Shown: positions 1-7,871 of the stretch, piece by piece | Position numbering within the stretch: the first letter of the stretch is position 1 | Layout of the letters: each line of letters starts with the position of its first letter | Origin: Gnetum montanum | Taxonomy: Eukaryota > Streptophyta > Gnetopsida > Gnetales > Gnetaceae | Assembly (NCBI GenBank): GCA_015680685.1 | Contig: MNCI01034627.1 | Location: 1,082,043-1,103,076 of the forward strand | Length of the DNA stretch: 21,034 nt | Reading direction: 5' to 3' | The notes under the pieces: generated by a model | Seen by the model: only the letters and a program-made list of their open reading frames with translations | What the model was told of the DNA's origin: nothing | The model's database searches: none | Program-made: the position numbers and the translations under genes

Positions 1-544
1 GTGGCATCTGAACTTGGGCGAGTCTAGTGTGTTGTACGGATAGGGCTTCCCCCGTCCCAGGATGGAAGATGGGGTTCATCTGTGCTTGGGGGCTCAAGGT
101 GTGGTATGAGTCTCCCTGCTCAGATTGGGCAGCGAACTCATCTTCTTTCCCTGGCTGAGGCTCTAGCGCGGGTTGGTCCAATGACTGGCTCTTGTGTAGG
201 AGGAGCTGGGTAAAGAGCTCCAAGAATTGTTCCGGAACGGGGATTACGTCATATGGGGACTAGATGAACTTGTGTCCTCCCCTGTAAAAGAGCTCGAATT
301 GTCTCTTCACTTCGATTTCAGCTCGATCCACTGCCAGGCTAGCTTGTATCTTAATGCAGATGAAGTTATACTCATCTTGGGTTATGACGTTAGCAGCTAG
401 ATCTCTCCCTTGTAACCTCAAAGACCGATGGGGCCGCATTATGGATTGCCCTCTCAAGTGTGGTGTGACAGACTACTGGGTAGCCATGGCGTCTGAGATG
501 TTAATGTCCTGGGTAGTAGCAGCAGTGGTGTTTGCGGGATTCAT
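1..544 (-). pseudogene. E1 gag, N-terminal part, two stops, runs off left edge
   Basis: One minus-strand frame runs from ATG at 544-542 to the window edge, about 181 codons, broken only by TAG at 475-473 and TAG at 262-260. It begins MNP and holds the block SLRLQ followed by DEYNFICIKIQASLAVDR. The same block occurs in E2 (HYNFLYAKLATNLP), E3 (HYSFLCAKVQAN) and E4 (YNFICAKIQVGLP), which identifies it as the N-terminal domain of this family's gag. Gag forms the retroelement particle. The central gag domain lies beyond the left edge. Family membership rests on E2 and E3, where the recognisable retrotransposon gag domain follows this block. The start was chosen because E4 begins with the same MNP at the equivalent place. 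Confidence 0.75.
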
Positions 545-572
545 GATGATAGGTTGTGTATGTAAAACTGTT

Positions 573-882
573 TGAGTGTAAACGCTAAGTGTTTAGCGTA
601 GACGCTGGTTAGTGTGCAGCGTAAACGCTTAGTATGCAGCGTAGACGCTGGTTTTTGGGCAGTGTAAACGCTAAGTATGCAACGTAGATGCTGGTCTTCG
701 GGCAGCGTAGACGCTGGAGTTTGCAGCGTAGACGTTGACGTAAGCGTGCAGCGTAGACTCTAGGGTATGTATGCAGTGTAGACGCTAGAAGGTTGACAGC
801 GTAGACGTTGAGAGTCGGGGGTTTAAATAGGGCAGCGAAAAACGCTGATGAGCGTAGACGCTGATGAGCATAGACGCTGAGT
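573..882. repeat. E1 leader minisatellite, AGCGTAGACGCTG type
   Basis: Irregular tandem array of variants of AGCGTAGACGCTGG separated by short spacers, lying between the E1 primer-binding site and gag. The leaders of E2, E3 and E4 have a different repeat here, so this array appears specific to E1. Frames without stops across it are a by-product of the repeat and are not annotated. Confidence 0.85.
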
Positions 883-907
883 GTATAGTTAATTTGTTTA
901 AGCGGAG

Positions 908-925
908 GCCCTCCTTCTAGCGCCA
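908..925 (-). other. E1 primer-binding site
   Basis: On the minus strand this reads TGGCGCTAGAAGGAGGGC, five bases after the LTR end. The same position after the LTR carries near-identical sequence in E2, E3 and E4. A TGG start fits pairing with the CCA end of a tRNA primer. I could not assign the tRNA. Confidence 0.7.
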
Positions 926-1120
926 ATTTCTGTACCGCCTGAAATCGTCGGTCCCCGGCTAGAAGGGAAAATAGAGACCGCGGGATCGTAGGACGGGCAC
1001 AGATGATCCTACCTTTGCCCGAGGGCGTGCTGGAATGCACGAAGATAGGGTACCTTGGGTGGTCCGCACGCGGATTAGACAAGGATTTCCTCGAGCGTCA
1101 CCGAAGTGTTATACGCCAGG

Positions 1121-1560
1121 TTATGCGTAAACAGAGTAGCGGGTGTAAAACAGAGTGAAGAGTGTGAACAGGGCATAAACAAAATGTAACCGGCGTAATC
1201 AGCATAAACAGAGCAGGCAACGTAAAGCGTAAAAAAAAATGTGCATGGTGTAATGGCGTAAACTAAGCGTATACAGTGTAAATAGTGTGAACAGGGCGTA
1301 GGTAGCGTAAAGCGTAAACAGGGGGGGTTTACAGCGTAAACAGTGTAAACAGGGCGCAGAAAGCGTAAACAAAGCGTAAAGCGTAAACAGGGTTTAAACA
1401 GGGCGTAAAGCGTAAACAGTGCAAACAGAGCGTAGGCAGCGTAAAGTGTAACTGCAGCCTAAGCATAAGCGAGCGTAAGCAGCGTAAACAAGTTTAAACA
1501 GCGTAGACAAATGTAAACAGCGTAAATAATGTGAGTGTCAACAGAATGTAAATTGTAACA
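1121..1560. repeat. GCGTAAACAG-type array in E1 LTR (R/U5 side)
   Basis: About 440 bp of irregular tandem variants of AGCGTAAACAGGGC, lying between the TATA box and the LTR end. Unit spacing varies from about 10 to 20 bp. It is probably transcribed as part of the E1 RNA if the TATA box works. The E2 and E3 LTRs have no such array in this part. Confidence 0.85.
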
Positions 1561-1810
1561 ATGACGCTATAAGAAAATAGTTTTCGAGGTACCGGTCTTA
1601 ACCCAGTTGTGCGTGTACACAAGGCGAACGTAAAGCCCCGGTGGGTGCAGGGAGGCAGCTGGTTCGCATGGTAGGCGGAGCGTAGAGACTGTGCTCAGCG
1701 TACAAGATTTCCAGCGTATGAGGGTTTCAAGCTCTGGTTTTAAAGCGTAATTGCTCTCGGTCTGCTCTGGTAAATTTTTTCCGACCTCTAAAAATGCGGA
1801 AAACTGGGCC

Positions 1811-1817
1811 TTTTATA
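1811..1817 (-). promoter_or_regulatory. TATA box in E1 LTR
   Basis: TATAAAA on the minus strand in the context CCCTATAAAAGGCCC, about 617 bp into the LTR. E2 and E3 LTRs carry TATAAAT at a comparable internal position, which supports a U3 promoter driving minus-strand transcription towards gag. Confidence 0.6.
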
Positions 1818-1893
1818 GGGGAAGGGTGATCAGGAAAATCGGGTCGGGAGACATGTGGCGTGTTGACCGGGCATGTACATTTTAGAAACATGG

Positions 1894-2282
1894 TCTACGC
1901 TAGGCGTATATGCTACATCAGGCCGGTGTATACGCTAGGCGTATACGCCAGACTTGCCGGGCATGTGAACTTGGGTGGACGCTGGGCGTATATGCTGGGG
2001 CGTACACGCTGATGGATGCTGGGCGTATACGCTGGGGCGTACACGCTGATGGATGCTGGCGTATACGCTGAAGGATGCTGGAGTATACGCTGGGGCGTAT
2101 ACGCTGATGGATGCTAGCGTATACGCTGATGGATGCTGGCCGTCGACTTGCTTCAATTCTTGCTCCTGTTGCACCTGCTGAGCGTACATGTGAGGCGTGT
2201 ATGCTGGGTGTCTGGCGTATACGCTGGGCATATACGCTAGGCGTAGACGCTGGGCGTATACGCTAGGCGTAGACGCTGGCAC
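1894..2282. repeat. Palindromic GCGTATACGC array in E1 U3
   Basis: Array built on the perfect 12-bp palindrome AGCGTATACGCT and variants, in higher-order blocks such as GCTGGGGCGTAYACGCTGATGGAT repeated between about 1980 and 2140. It lies upstream of the TATA box, where U3 regulatory sequence is expected. The minus-strand frame across it, with recurring SVYA, is a repeat artefact. Confidence 0.85.
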
Positions 2283-2434
2283 AACATTTGGTAGAAACCG
2301 AGTGTTTCAGTCCTCAAAATTGCCATGTGTGACTCCAAATGTAGCCGACGCCATCTGAGGGTCACAGGAATCTGCTTCTTGTTGGACAAGTGCCAAACTC
2401 GAGATTTTTTTTGTGGTGTTTCAAATACTGTGCA

Positions 2435-2738
2435 AACGTAGTGTATAATCAAAAATTCTAGGATTTTATCTGTGTGTAGCATAATTAGGGTTTTATTATT
2501 CTTTTGTTTTCTCACCTGTAATAGTTGCATATTACGCTAGAGTAATATACAGTGTTGCTTTCATTGCCGTTGTCAAAGACAGACCTTGAGCTGTTGCAAG
2601 GGTTTGGGCAATGTTGGCTATGTGTTTCCAATATAATCTGTAATATTTTGGGAATCAAGAGAACCCTAATGTCATGTGATGAACTTCTATGTCTGAATGG
2701 TGTGTCTAATAGTAATGCGTTTTTTATTATATAGTATT
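2435..2738. other. AT-rich stretch between E1 LTR and antisense gene
   Basis: About 300 bp with no clear coding sequence. It contains a small hairpin (ATATTAC ... GTAATAT, about 2529-2549). A T-rich tract followed by AG at 2733-2734 could be a splice acceptor, in which case the gene at 2739 has an earlier exon here or beyond the E1 insertion. Confidence 0.4.
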
Positions 2739-3181
2739 ATGCTAAAGCCCGTCCTAATCATTTTGGACATCTTGGGCATTCTATGCTGCTCACATGTTCC
2801 TGCAGCCAATGTTCCTCCTCCTCATGCTCGTATAAAGGAGGCGGTATGGTTCTGAAGAGGCGCATGGGAGTTCTTGCAGTTTTTGCTTCATAATTTTAGT
2901 GTAATCATCTGGTTGCATCTACCAGGTGATGTAGCTACTGCTACTTTAGAGACGCTACTGGTTGGTTCGATGCAGAACATTTTGACGTTCTTGACAGATG
3001 GCATGATTGAAATTGTGTGGATGCAAGACTGTGAACAAAGAGCCAAAGGTTTGAGATGTTTGAACTGGATCTGGGAGATGCCCAAGTTTAACTGTTATCA
3101 CGCCTACAATACTCTGTTCGTGGCTCATCATCTCATAACCTATTTTCAGAATCTGCCTAGTATTGTGTATTATGCAGGCGG

Positions 3182-3277
3182 GTAAGTTTTTTGTTTCTTT
3201 TTGTGGTGTTGCAGCATGCTAACTACTGTTTAAATTTGCATTGAGTGTAAAGAATTTACCTATCTTCTGTTGTGTAG
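3182..3277 (+). other. Intron 1 of the antisense gene (96 bp)
   Basis: Donor GTAAGT at 3182 and acceptor TTGTGTAG ending at 3277. Removing it joins GG and A into a glycine codon and continues the same frame (YYAGG then FFINDSG). Phase 2. Confidence 0.6.
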
Positions 3278-3552
3278 ATTTTTCATCAATGACAGTGGTC
3301 TCCTGGGTAATAACAATACATTGTCATTGACCAAAAGGGCTATAAGGGAATTTACTTCCATCAGCAACGTATGGGCTGGTGTCATGGGACAACTGGCGTT
3401 CAAAATCCCAGAATACCCTACCCACTATGCCAACTTCTTTTCTAGATGTAAAAAAATCAGATGGCTAGATAGGGAATGGACTTTGGATCCTCCCCTTACC
3501 GTTGTAGACGTGCAAAGGAAAATCCCTCTGTTTCCTTTGCCATTCAGGCTTG

Positions 3553-3655
3553 GTAAACTTTATTATAATGATCAATTGTATCAATGTTATTAGCTAGAAA
3601 TGATGTATGAAGTTTTCTCATTTTTCCTTAACTATTGTTTAATGTTGGAAGTCAG
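3553..3655 (+). other. Possible extra intron, phase does not match
   Basis: Donor TTGGTAAAC at 3553, T-rich tract with CTTAAC, and acceptor GAAGTCAG ending at 3655. Removing it would drop the TAG at 3591. However, the join puts the downstream reading one base out of frame, so either an indel has occurred or this is not an intron. Confidence 0.3.
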
Positions 3656-4700
3656 GGAATCACGGGAAATCATGATTATGGCCTTCGGTCATGAGGCAAA
3701 TAGTCTCTTCTTCCATTACGGTGATATAAAGGAAACACAATGCTGGCTTAGCCATAGAGCAGCCGCAGTTGTGTTAACCAATAACCTTCGGGAGACTAGA
3801 CTGATGGACCTATTTTTGGCCATAACCCCCGATGTCACCACGGGTGAAATGTTGACCCTAGTCAACTCCTTCAGCGAAGAAGCTGAGTGTCTCTGCATAC
3901 GCGTGTGTAATGTGGGTGTGAATTTTGACATCGATACTTAGTTGTTCGCCAATCTCTTTGGGGTCCCCTCCGATGGCTTTCCTATAGAGGAAAAGTCAAA
4001 GAGGAGTTCCAAGTACCAGCAAGAGATAGAGGAGTGGCTAGGGGTTAAAAAATAAGTTAAGGGAATCCCCACCGACAAGATCGAGTTGGAGGTGGCCAAT
4101 ACTATTTACCCCTTTTTCGAGCTTGGGCCTTTTCCAAGACACTCTCCCAAGGGAGATTCCTCACCATAGAGCAGGCCCAAATTATGCGAGAGGTTATGGG
4201 GAAGGGGACGCAGTTCAATTGGGCTAGCTATTTTGCTGAAGGCCTACGTGTTGAAATGATCAGGCTTCGCAAGAAGCTTGGGTCCCGTTTCAATGTGCAT
4301 TTTGCCTTCTTCATAGCTTGCTTTTGGCATTTTTTCAAGTTTTTGGTAGTCCAAAGGAATGGGTTCTGGGTGTAGCAAGACCGTAGCCAGATTTCCAAAC
4401 CATGGATTTCCCATGTTTTTGGCACTATCTGGTTGCAAGACCCTCCTGAAGGAATCGAGAAGTTGTTGTCCATAATGACTAAAAATATGGCGGTGCCTCA
4501 AACGCAGGGTCAAGACAGTGTGGGTGGGGCACTCCCCTCCTACATTGGTAATGTGTCAAGGGGGAAGCACCTGGTAGCTAAAATAGTGGACTCGTCGGTG
4601 CAAGGGAAGAAGCCTCGTTTGACCGAGGAGCCTATTGAGCTAGCAGGTGGTGTGGGGTAGAAGATGCAGGTCAGATTTCGGAGGAGTAATCCTCCAGCTG

Positions 4701-4817
4701 GTAAGCAAAGAAATGTGTTAATAATTATGGTTATGTTTTGTATAGATGCTGTTGTGTTGCGTAATGTTTATTGAACTAGAGTGAAATCCTATGTTAACTG
4801 ACGATGTTGTGTGATAG
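4701..4817 (+). other. Intron of the antisense gene (117 bp)
   Basis: Donor CTG/GTAAGC at 4701 and acceptor GTGATAG ending at 4817. The join makes the codon GCG and keeps the frame (NPPA then AKEKVVEHL). Phase 1. Confidence 0.6.
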
Positions 4818-5003
4818 CGAAGGAAAAGGTTGTGGAGCATTTAACCCCTGAAACAAGGGCTATATTTTTGCAGTGCAAGGAAGGGGCCCTGGCCTTGGAA
4901 GAAGAGGCTTCAGTCAGTAAGGCGAGCAGCATGCAGGTTCCTGCGCATGAAAAGGAAGTAGTAGTGGAGGATGCCAAAGTCCTTTCGACTAGGACAGGAG
5001 GAG

Positions 5004-5134
5004 GTAAGTGATTTGTCACTCTGTAAGGTTAATTTTCACAGCGTACTAGGCTCTAGAAAACTGCTTCTAGAGGTTATACTGGTCATCATAACATCTCAAT
5101 TATGTATTTATATGGAATTTGTTCTACGTAATAG
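5004..5134 (+). other. Intron of the antisense gene (131 bp)
   Basis: Donor GAG/GTAAGTG at 5004 and acceptor GTAATAG ending at 5134. The join keeps the frame into MMATRSWGKFPDKF, with one TAG (5140) just after the junction. Phase 1. Confidence 0.55.
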
Positions 5135-6165
5135 GTGACTAGGACGTACACTTATCAATGATGGCGACTCGATCTTGGGGCAAATTTCCTGATAAATTCA
5201 CCTTTATGGAAGGCGTCGTCGAAGATATGATCGGTCACTTAGAGCGAATCAATCCTGAAGCTGGTACATTACGATCATTATGTAGAGGTTATTCCAGTGT
5301 GGCATTGGGCTACCTAATTATTCCTAACTACCATTTTATGTTATTAGGAGCTTGCCTCAAATGGGATCCGTCAGAGCCTATTGATTTAGACACCACTAAA
5401 CCCCCATCAGATGTGACCATCGTGCCACCCAACATTTACGACAAGATGAGTAAATGTGCTATATGCTTGACTCGCTCCTTATGGGAATGTCAAAGCATGA
5501 ATGAAGACCTTTGGAAGAGACTGCAAAGATCAGAGAAGGAGAGGGTGGCTCTAGGAAACAAGGTTGAGGATTTAACGTGACAAAACAGATTCCTGTTGGC
5601 CCAGGGAATAGGTAGCGAGGACTGGCAGACAACTGTTGTTGACTATGCCCGTTACTGGATGGTCGTTAGGAACAGTATCCACACTAGTCGTGAACTAGTT
5701 GAGTAGTGGATGTAAATGGATCTCCTAGCTCAGAAAAATCAAAACTAGAAGGACTTTAGCGTGAGTGTGCAAGAATGGGGGTAGACGCAGAAAGACCATA
5801 AACATGTCTATAAGCGGGAATGCGCTGCCTATCATCAACATTACAGGGACTTTGCCATCAAGGCTCAGTCCCTTCAGCTATTCCTCGACGTTATTGGTGC
5901 TTCCAATGCATTTGAAAAGTTTTAGGAGTAAGTGATGGTAAGTGCCTCCCCAAAATGGGAAATGACTCTTCTTATGGGGGAGACAACCTTCCCTTCCTTC
6001 TTCCCTGAACCACCTCGATGGACTCCTATGAAGAAGGGGAAGTTCAAGGCTGGAGCTAATCTAGGAGATGGGGTTTGATCTGAGCTTACTGAGGAAAAAA
6101 TTATGCAATGTCTGTGGGTTTGCCTAGAACAAATCCCTTTTGCTACCAATGCAGGACCATCACAG

Positions 6166-6244
6166 GTAAGTTGTGGTGTTATTGTGCTTTCATCATACCT
6201 AGTTTTGATGGCCATGTCAATATGCGTGTTATGTCTAATTGTAG
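6166..6244 (+). other. Last intron of the antisense gene (79 bp)
   Basis: Donor CAG/GTAAGT at 6166 and acceptor AATTGTAG ending at 6244. Phase 0; the downstream exon reads an acidic tail to TAA at 6500-6502, with a TGA at 6248 and a TAG further on. Confidence 0.6.
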
Positions 6245-6502
6245 GAATGACCCAAGGAGGTTCCTCAATGGGATGAACATAATGACAATGATGGTCCTCA
6301 CGAGGAGGATCTATAGGAAACAGAGCGTAATGGTGATGATCAGTGCTGTCGTGAACAACCTTGTACCGAAGAGCTTCGCAGGGAGGGCCTCCTTCACGAA
6401 GAGATGCCACACGAAAAAGGTGGCCCCTATGAGGATGATTCGCTTGAAGTAGAGATGGAGTTGGGAGATATGGGCGATAGTGGGGACAAAGGTGATGCAT
6501 AA

Positions 6503-7031
6503 CGTGGCTATATTAGCCATGGTTTTATTGTGATGGAACGAAAAAAAAGATAATATTTTCCTTTAACATTTTAATGAAAATTTGTTCTTGAGTTTAACAT
6601 TCTTTTGTTGTTTTCATTTGTAAAGCATACATGGAATCATAGGTTTTAGCACTATGATAAGCCACAGTTAGTTTAACTGTACAACGTAAATGAAGTTACT
6701 AGTTTAAAGCCATTTTGGGCCGCGAAATGATTCAAATTTAGAGCGGAAATGAAATTGTTAGTTTAAGGCCATTTTGGGCCTTTGATAGTTTTAGGCCATT
6801 CCAGGCCTTTGATAGTTTTAGACTATTCTGGGCCTTTGCTAATTTTAGATGAGTGAAAGAGTAATGAAGAAGGCTGGTGGAAGCGTAAAGATAAGCATAA
6901 GCATAATGAGAATAGCTGGTGGTAGCGTAAATATATGTGTAAATGAAATAAGTATTTGTACAACATAAATGGAACAATTGGTGGAAACGTGCACTTAAAT
7001 TGCATAACATTTAGATGATGTCATTTATTTG
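6503..7031. other. Spacer between antisense gene and E2 protease, with short repeats
   Basis: No gene seen. At about 6755-6849 there are roughly three units of a 27-bp repeat (GATAGTTTTAGGCCATTCCA plus GGCCTTT). At about 6870-6990 are looser repeats of GCTGGTGGWAGCGTAAA and related words. Reverse transcriptase would be expected downstream of the protease at this point and is absent. Being shared by the 3' ends of two converging units, it may hold transcript ends; none can be fixed. Confidence 0.5.
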
Positions 7032-7871
7032 CTAACTTTGTAGTTGTTTCCTAACTACTTTTATCTTCAGTGATGCGTAAGGATGGGGAGATTTATGACC
7101 TTGTTCTCTCACATCATAATCTTCCTCTTGGAATGGCAGTTTGGCCCAAACTAAACTATCATTAGCCACTGTTTTGACATGTTCTGGTGTTTGGATAGGG
7201 GACTGGTCTTCGAGAATTTTGATTTTCAAACCCTGTTCAATTTGTATGTTGTTGACAGCTTGAGGGATCATTTCATCACCATGGATGACCACCTCCCCTC
7301 TTACGTAGGACAAATGAATCTCCTGATGGATAGGAGATGAAACCGCCCTTAGTTGAGCTAACCAAGACCTCCCTAGGATTAGGTTAAATCCTGGCATCTC
7401 CTCGATAACAATAAGCATTTTGTTTGTGGGGAATTGGTCCCCTGCCACAAATTTGATGTGCACTGTCCCTTTGACTTGCACTTGTGCCCCGTTGAATGAC
7501 TTTAGACATGACATCATTGTAGGACTGATCTGATTGATTAGGCCTAGCTTATGCACTATGGGATATGGGATGACATTAGCGGCCGCCCCGTCGTCTACAT
7601 GTACTCTCCAAATTCGGTGTTGGCCAACTTGGATGGTGATGAACATGGACGCCATTGTCACCTAACCCTTTTCTGGGTCATTCTTAATGGATTCATCACG
7701 AAAGGTCAATAGGGAAGGCCCACGTTTCTCAGCAGTGAGAGGAAGCATGATGGAATGAATCACTTCTTCATCTGCTGGCAGGCTCTTGTCCACAGGTATG
7801 GACATTAGCATATGAACTATGGCTTCGCGGTACTTTTGGAATGTCATTAACAAATTGTACAGGTTCAACAT
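7032..7871 (-). pseudogene. E2 retropepsin-type aspartic protease region
   Basis: This is the 3' part of the continuous E2 frame. After TAG at 7664-7662 it reads 209 residues to TAG at 7034-7032. The catalytic loop is visible as VDDGAAANVIP (D at about 7595), which matches the D-x-G-A loop of plant Ty3 retropepsins. It is followed by a flap region and by FNLILGRSWL, matching the conserved ILGR block near the C-terminus of these proteases. The enzyme cleaves the gag polyprotein during particle maturation. The segment 7871-7665 (NLYNLLMTFQKYREAIVHML) is conserved-looking linker between gag and protease. No reverse transcriptase follows. The function is assigned from motifs; the gene is inactive as it stands, because of the upstream stops. 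Confidence 0.75.

Larger units (their letters stand above)
1..2434 (-). mobile_element. E1: 5' part of a Ty3/gypsy-type LTR element
   Basis: Read on the minus strand, the order is LTR (2434 to 931), primer-binding site (925 to 908), a repeat-rich leader, then a gag start at 544 that runs off the left edge. The same order and related sequence recur in E2, E3 and E4. Its outer flank at 2435 lies within the region assigned to E2, which suggests E1 inserted into E2. The pol region and the 3' LTR are outside the window. Order and homology are seen directly; the nesting is inferred. Confidence 0.8.
931..2434 (-). mobile_element. E1 5' LTR (about 1504 bp)
   Basis: Read on the minus strand it starts TGCACAGTATTTGAAACACC and ends GGTACA just before the primer-binding site. 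E2 and E3 LTRs start with TG exactly ten bases before TGAAA(C/T)ACC and also end TACA. Homology with the E2 LTR is visible near the start (around 2350-2430 against 12400-12473) and near the end, in the GATTAGACAAGGA block at 1074-1086. A TATA box is at 1817-1811. Two large repeat arrays fill much of the rest. Boundaries are inferred from comparison between elements because no second LTR of E1 is in the window. Confidence 0.75.
2739..6502 (+). pseudogene. Unrecognised multi-exon gene, antisense to E2, decayed
   Basis: Exons 2739-3181, 3278-4700, 4818-5003, 5135-6165 and 6245-6502 join across GT-AG introns in matching phase (2, 1, 1, 0), giving a reading of about 1,100 codons. It is broken by stops at 2853, 3591, 3939, 4053, 4373, 4658, 5140, 5578 and several more to 6248, and by one frame change near 4130. 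The first exon is rich in hydrophobic residues. The region 4150-4350 has a basic helical stretch (EMIRLRKK). Around 5490-5580 there is a charged, probably coiled-coil segment (KRLQRSEKERVALGNKVEDL). The end, 6257-6499, is strongly acidic and closes with TAA. I do not recognise the family. Antisense genes are known downstream of pol in some plant Ty3 Tat-lineage elements, so relation to those is possible but unshown. The ATG at 2739 is only the first in frame; the true start may be further upstream. Confidence 0.55.

Noticed and set aside
609-1082. Minus-strand frame of 157 codons across the E1 leader and LTR end
   Set aside because: It crosses the LTR end, primer-binding site and minisatellite; openness comes from the repeat and its RLR/VYA words follow the repeat period.
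1121-1560. Array resembling a CRISPR
   Set aside because: Units are short, uneven and without unique spacers of constant length; the context is a plant retroelement LTR.
931-2434. This LTR as the 3' LTR of E2
   Set aside because: It is followed on the minus strand by a primer-binding site, leader and gag start, so it is the 5' LTR of another element.
1935-2530. Minus-strand frames with recurring SVYA
   Set aside because: Direct translation of the palindromic GCGTATACGC array; no protein feature beyond the repeat.
2739-6502. Assigning the antisense gene to the plant mobile domain family
   Set aside because: No diagnostic motif of that family could be recognised by eye; only the position resembles known antisense ORFs.
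6738-7010. Minus-strand frame with KLSKA repeats
   Set aside because: Comes from the 27-bp spacer repeat; no independent support.
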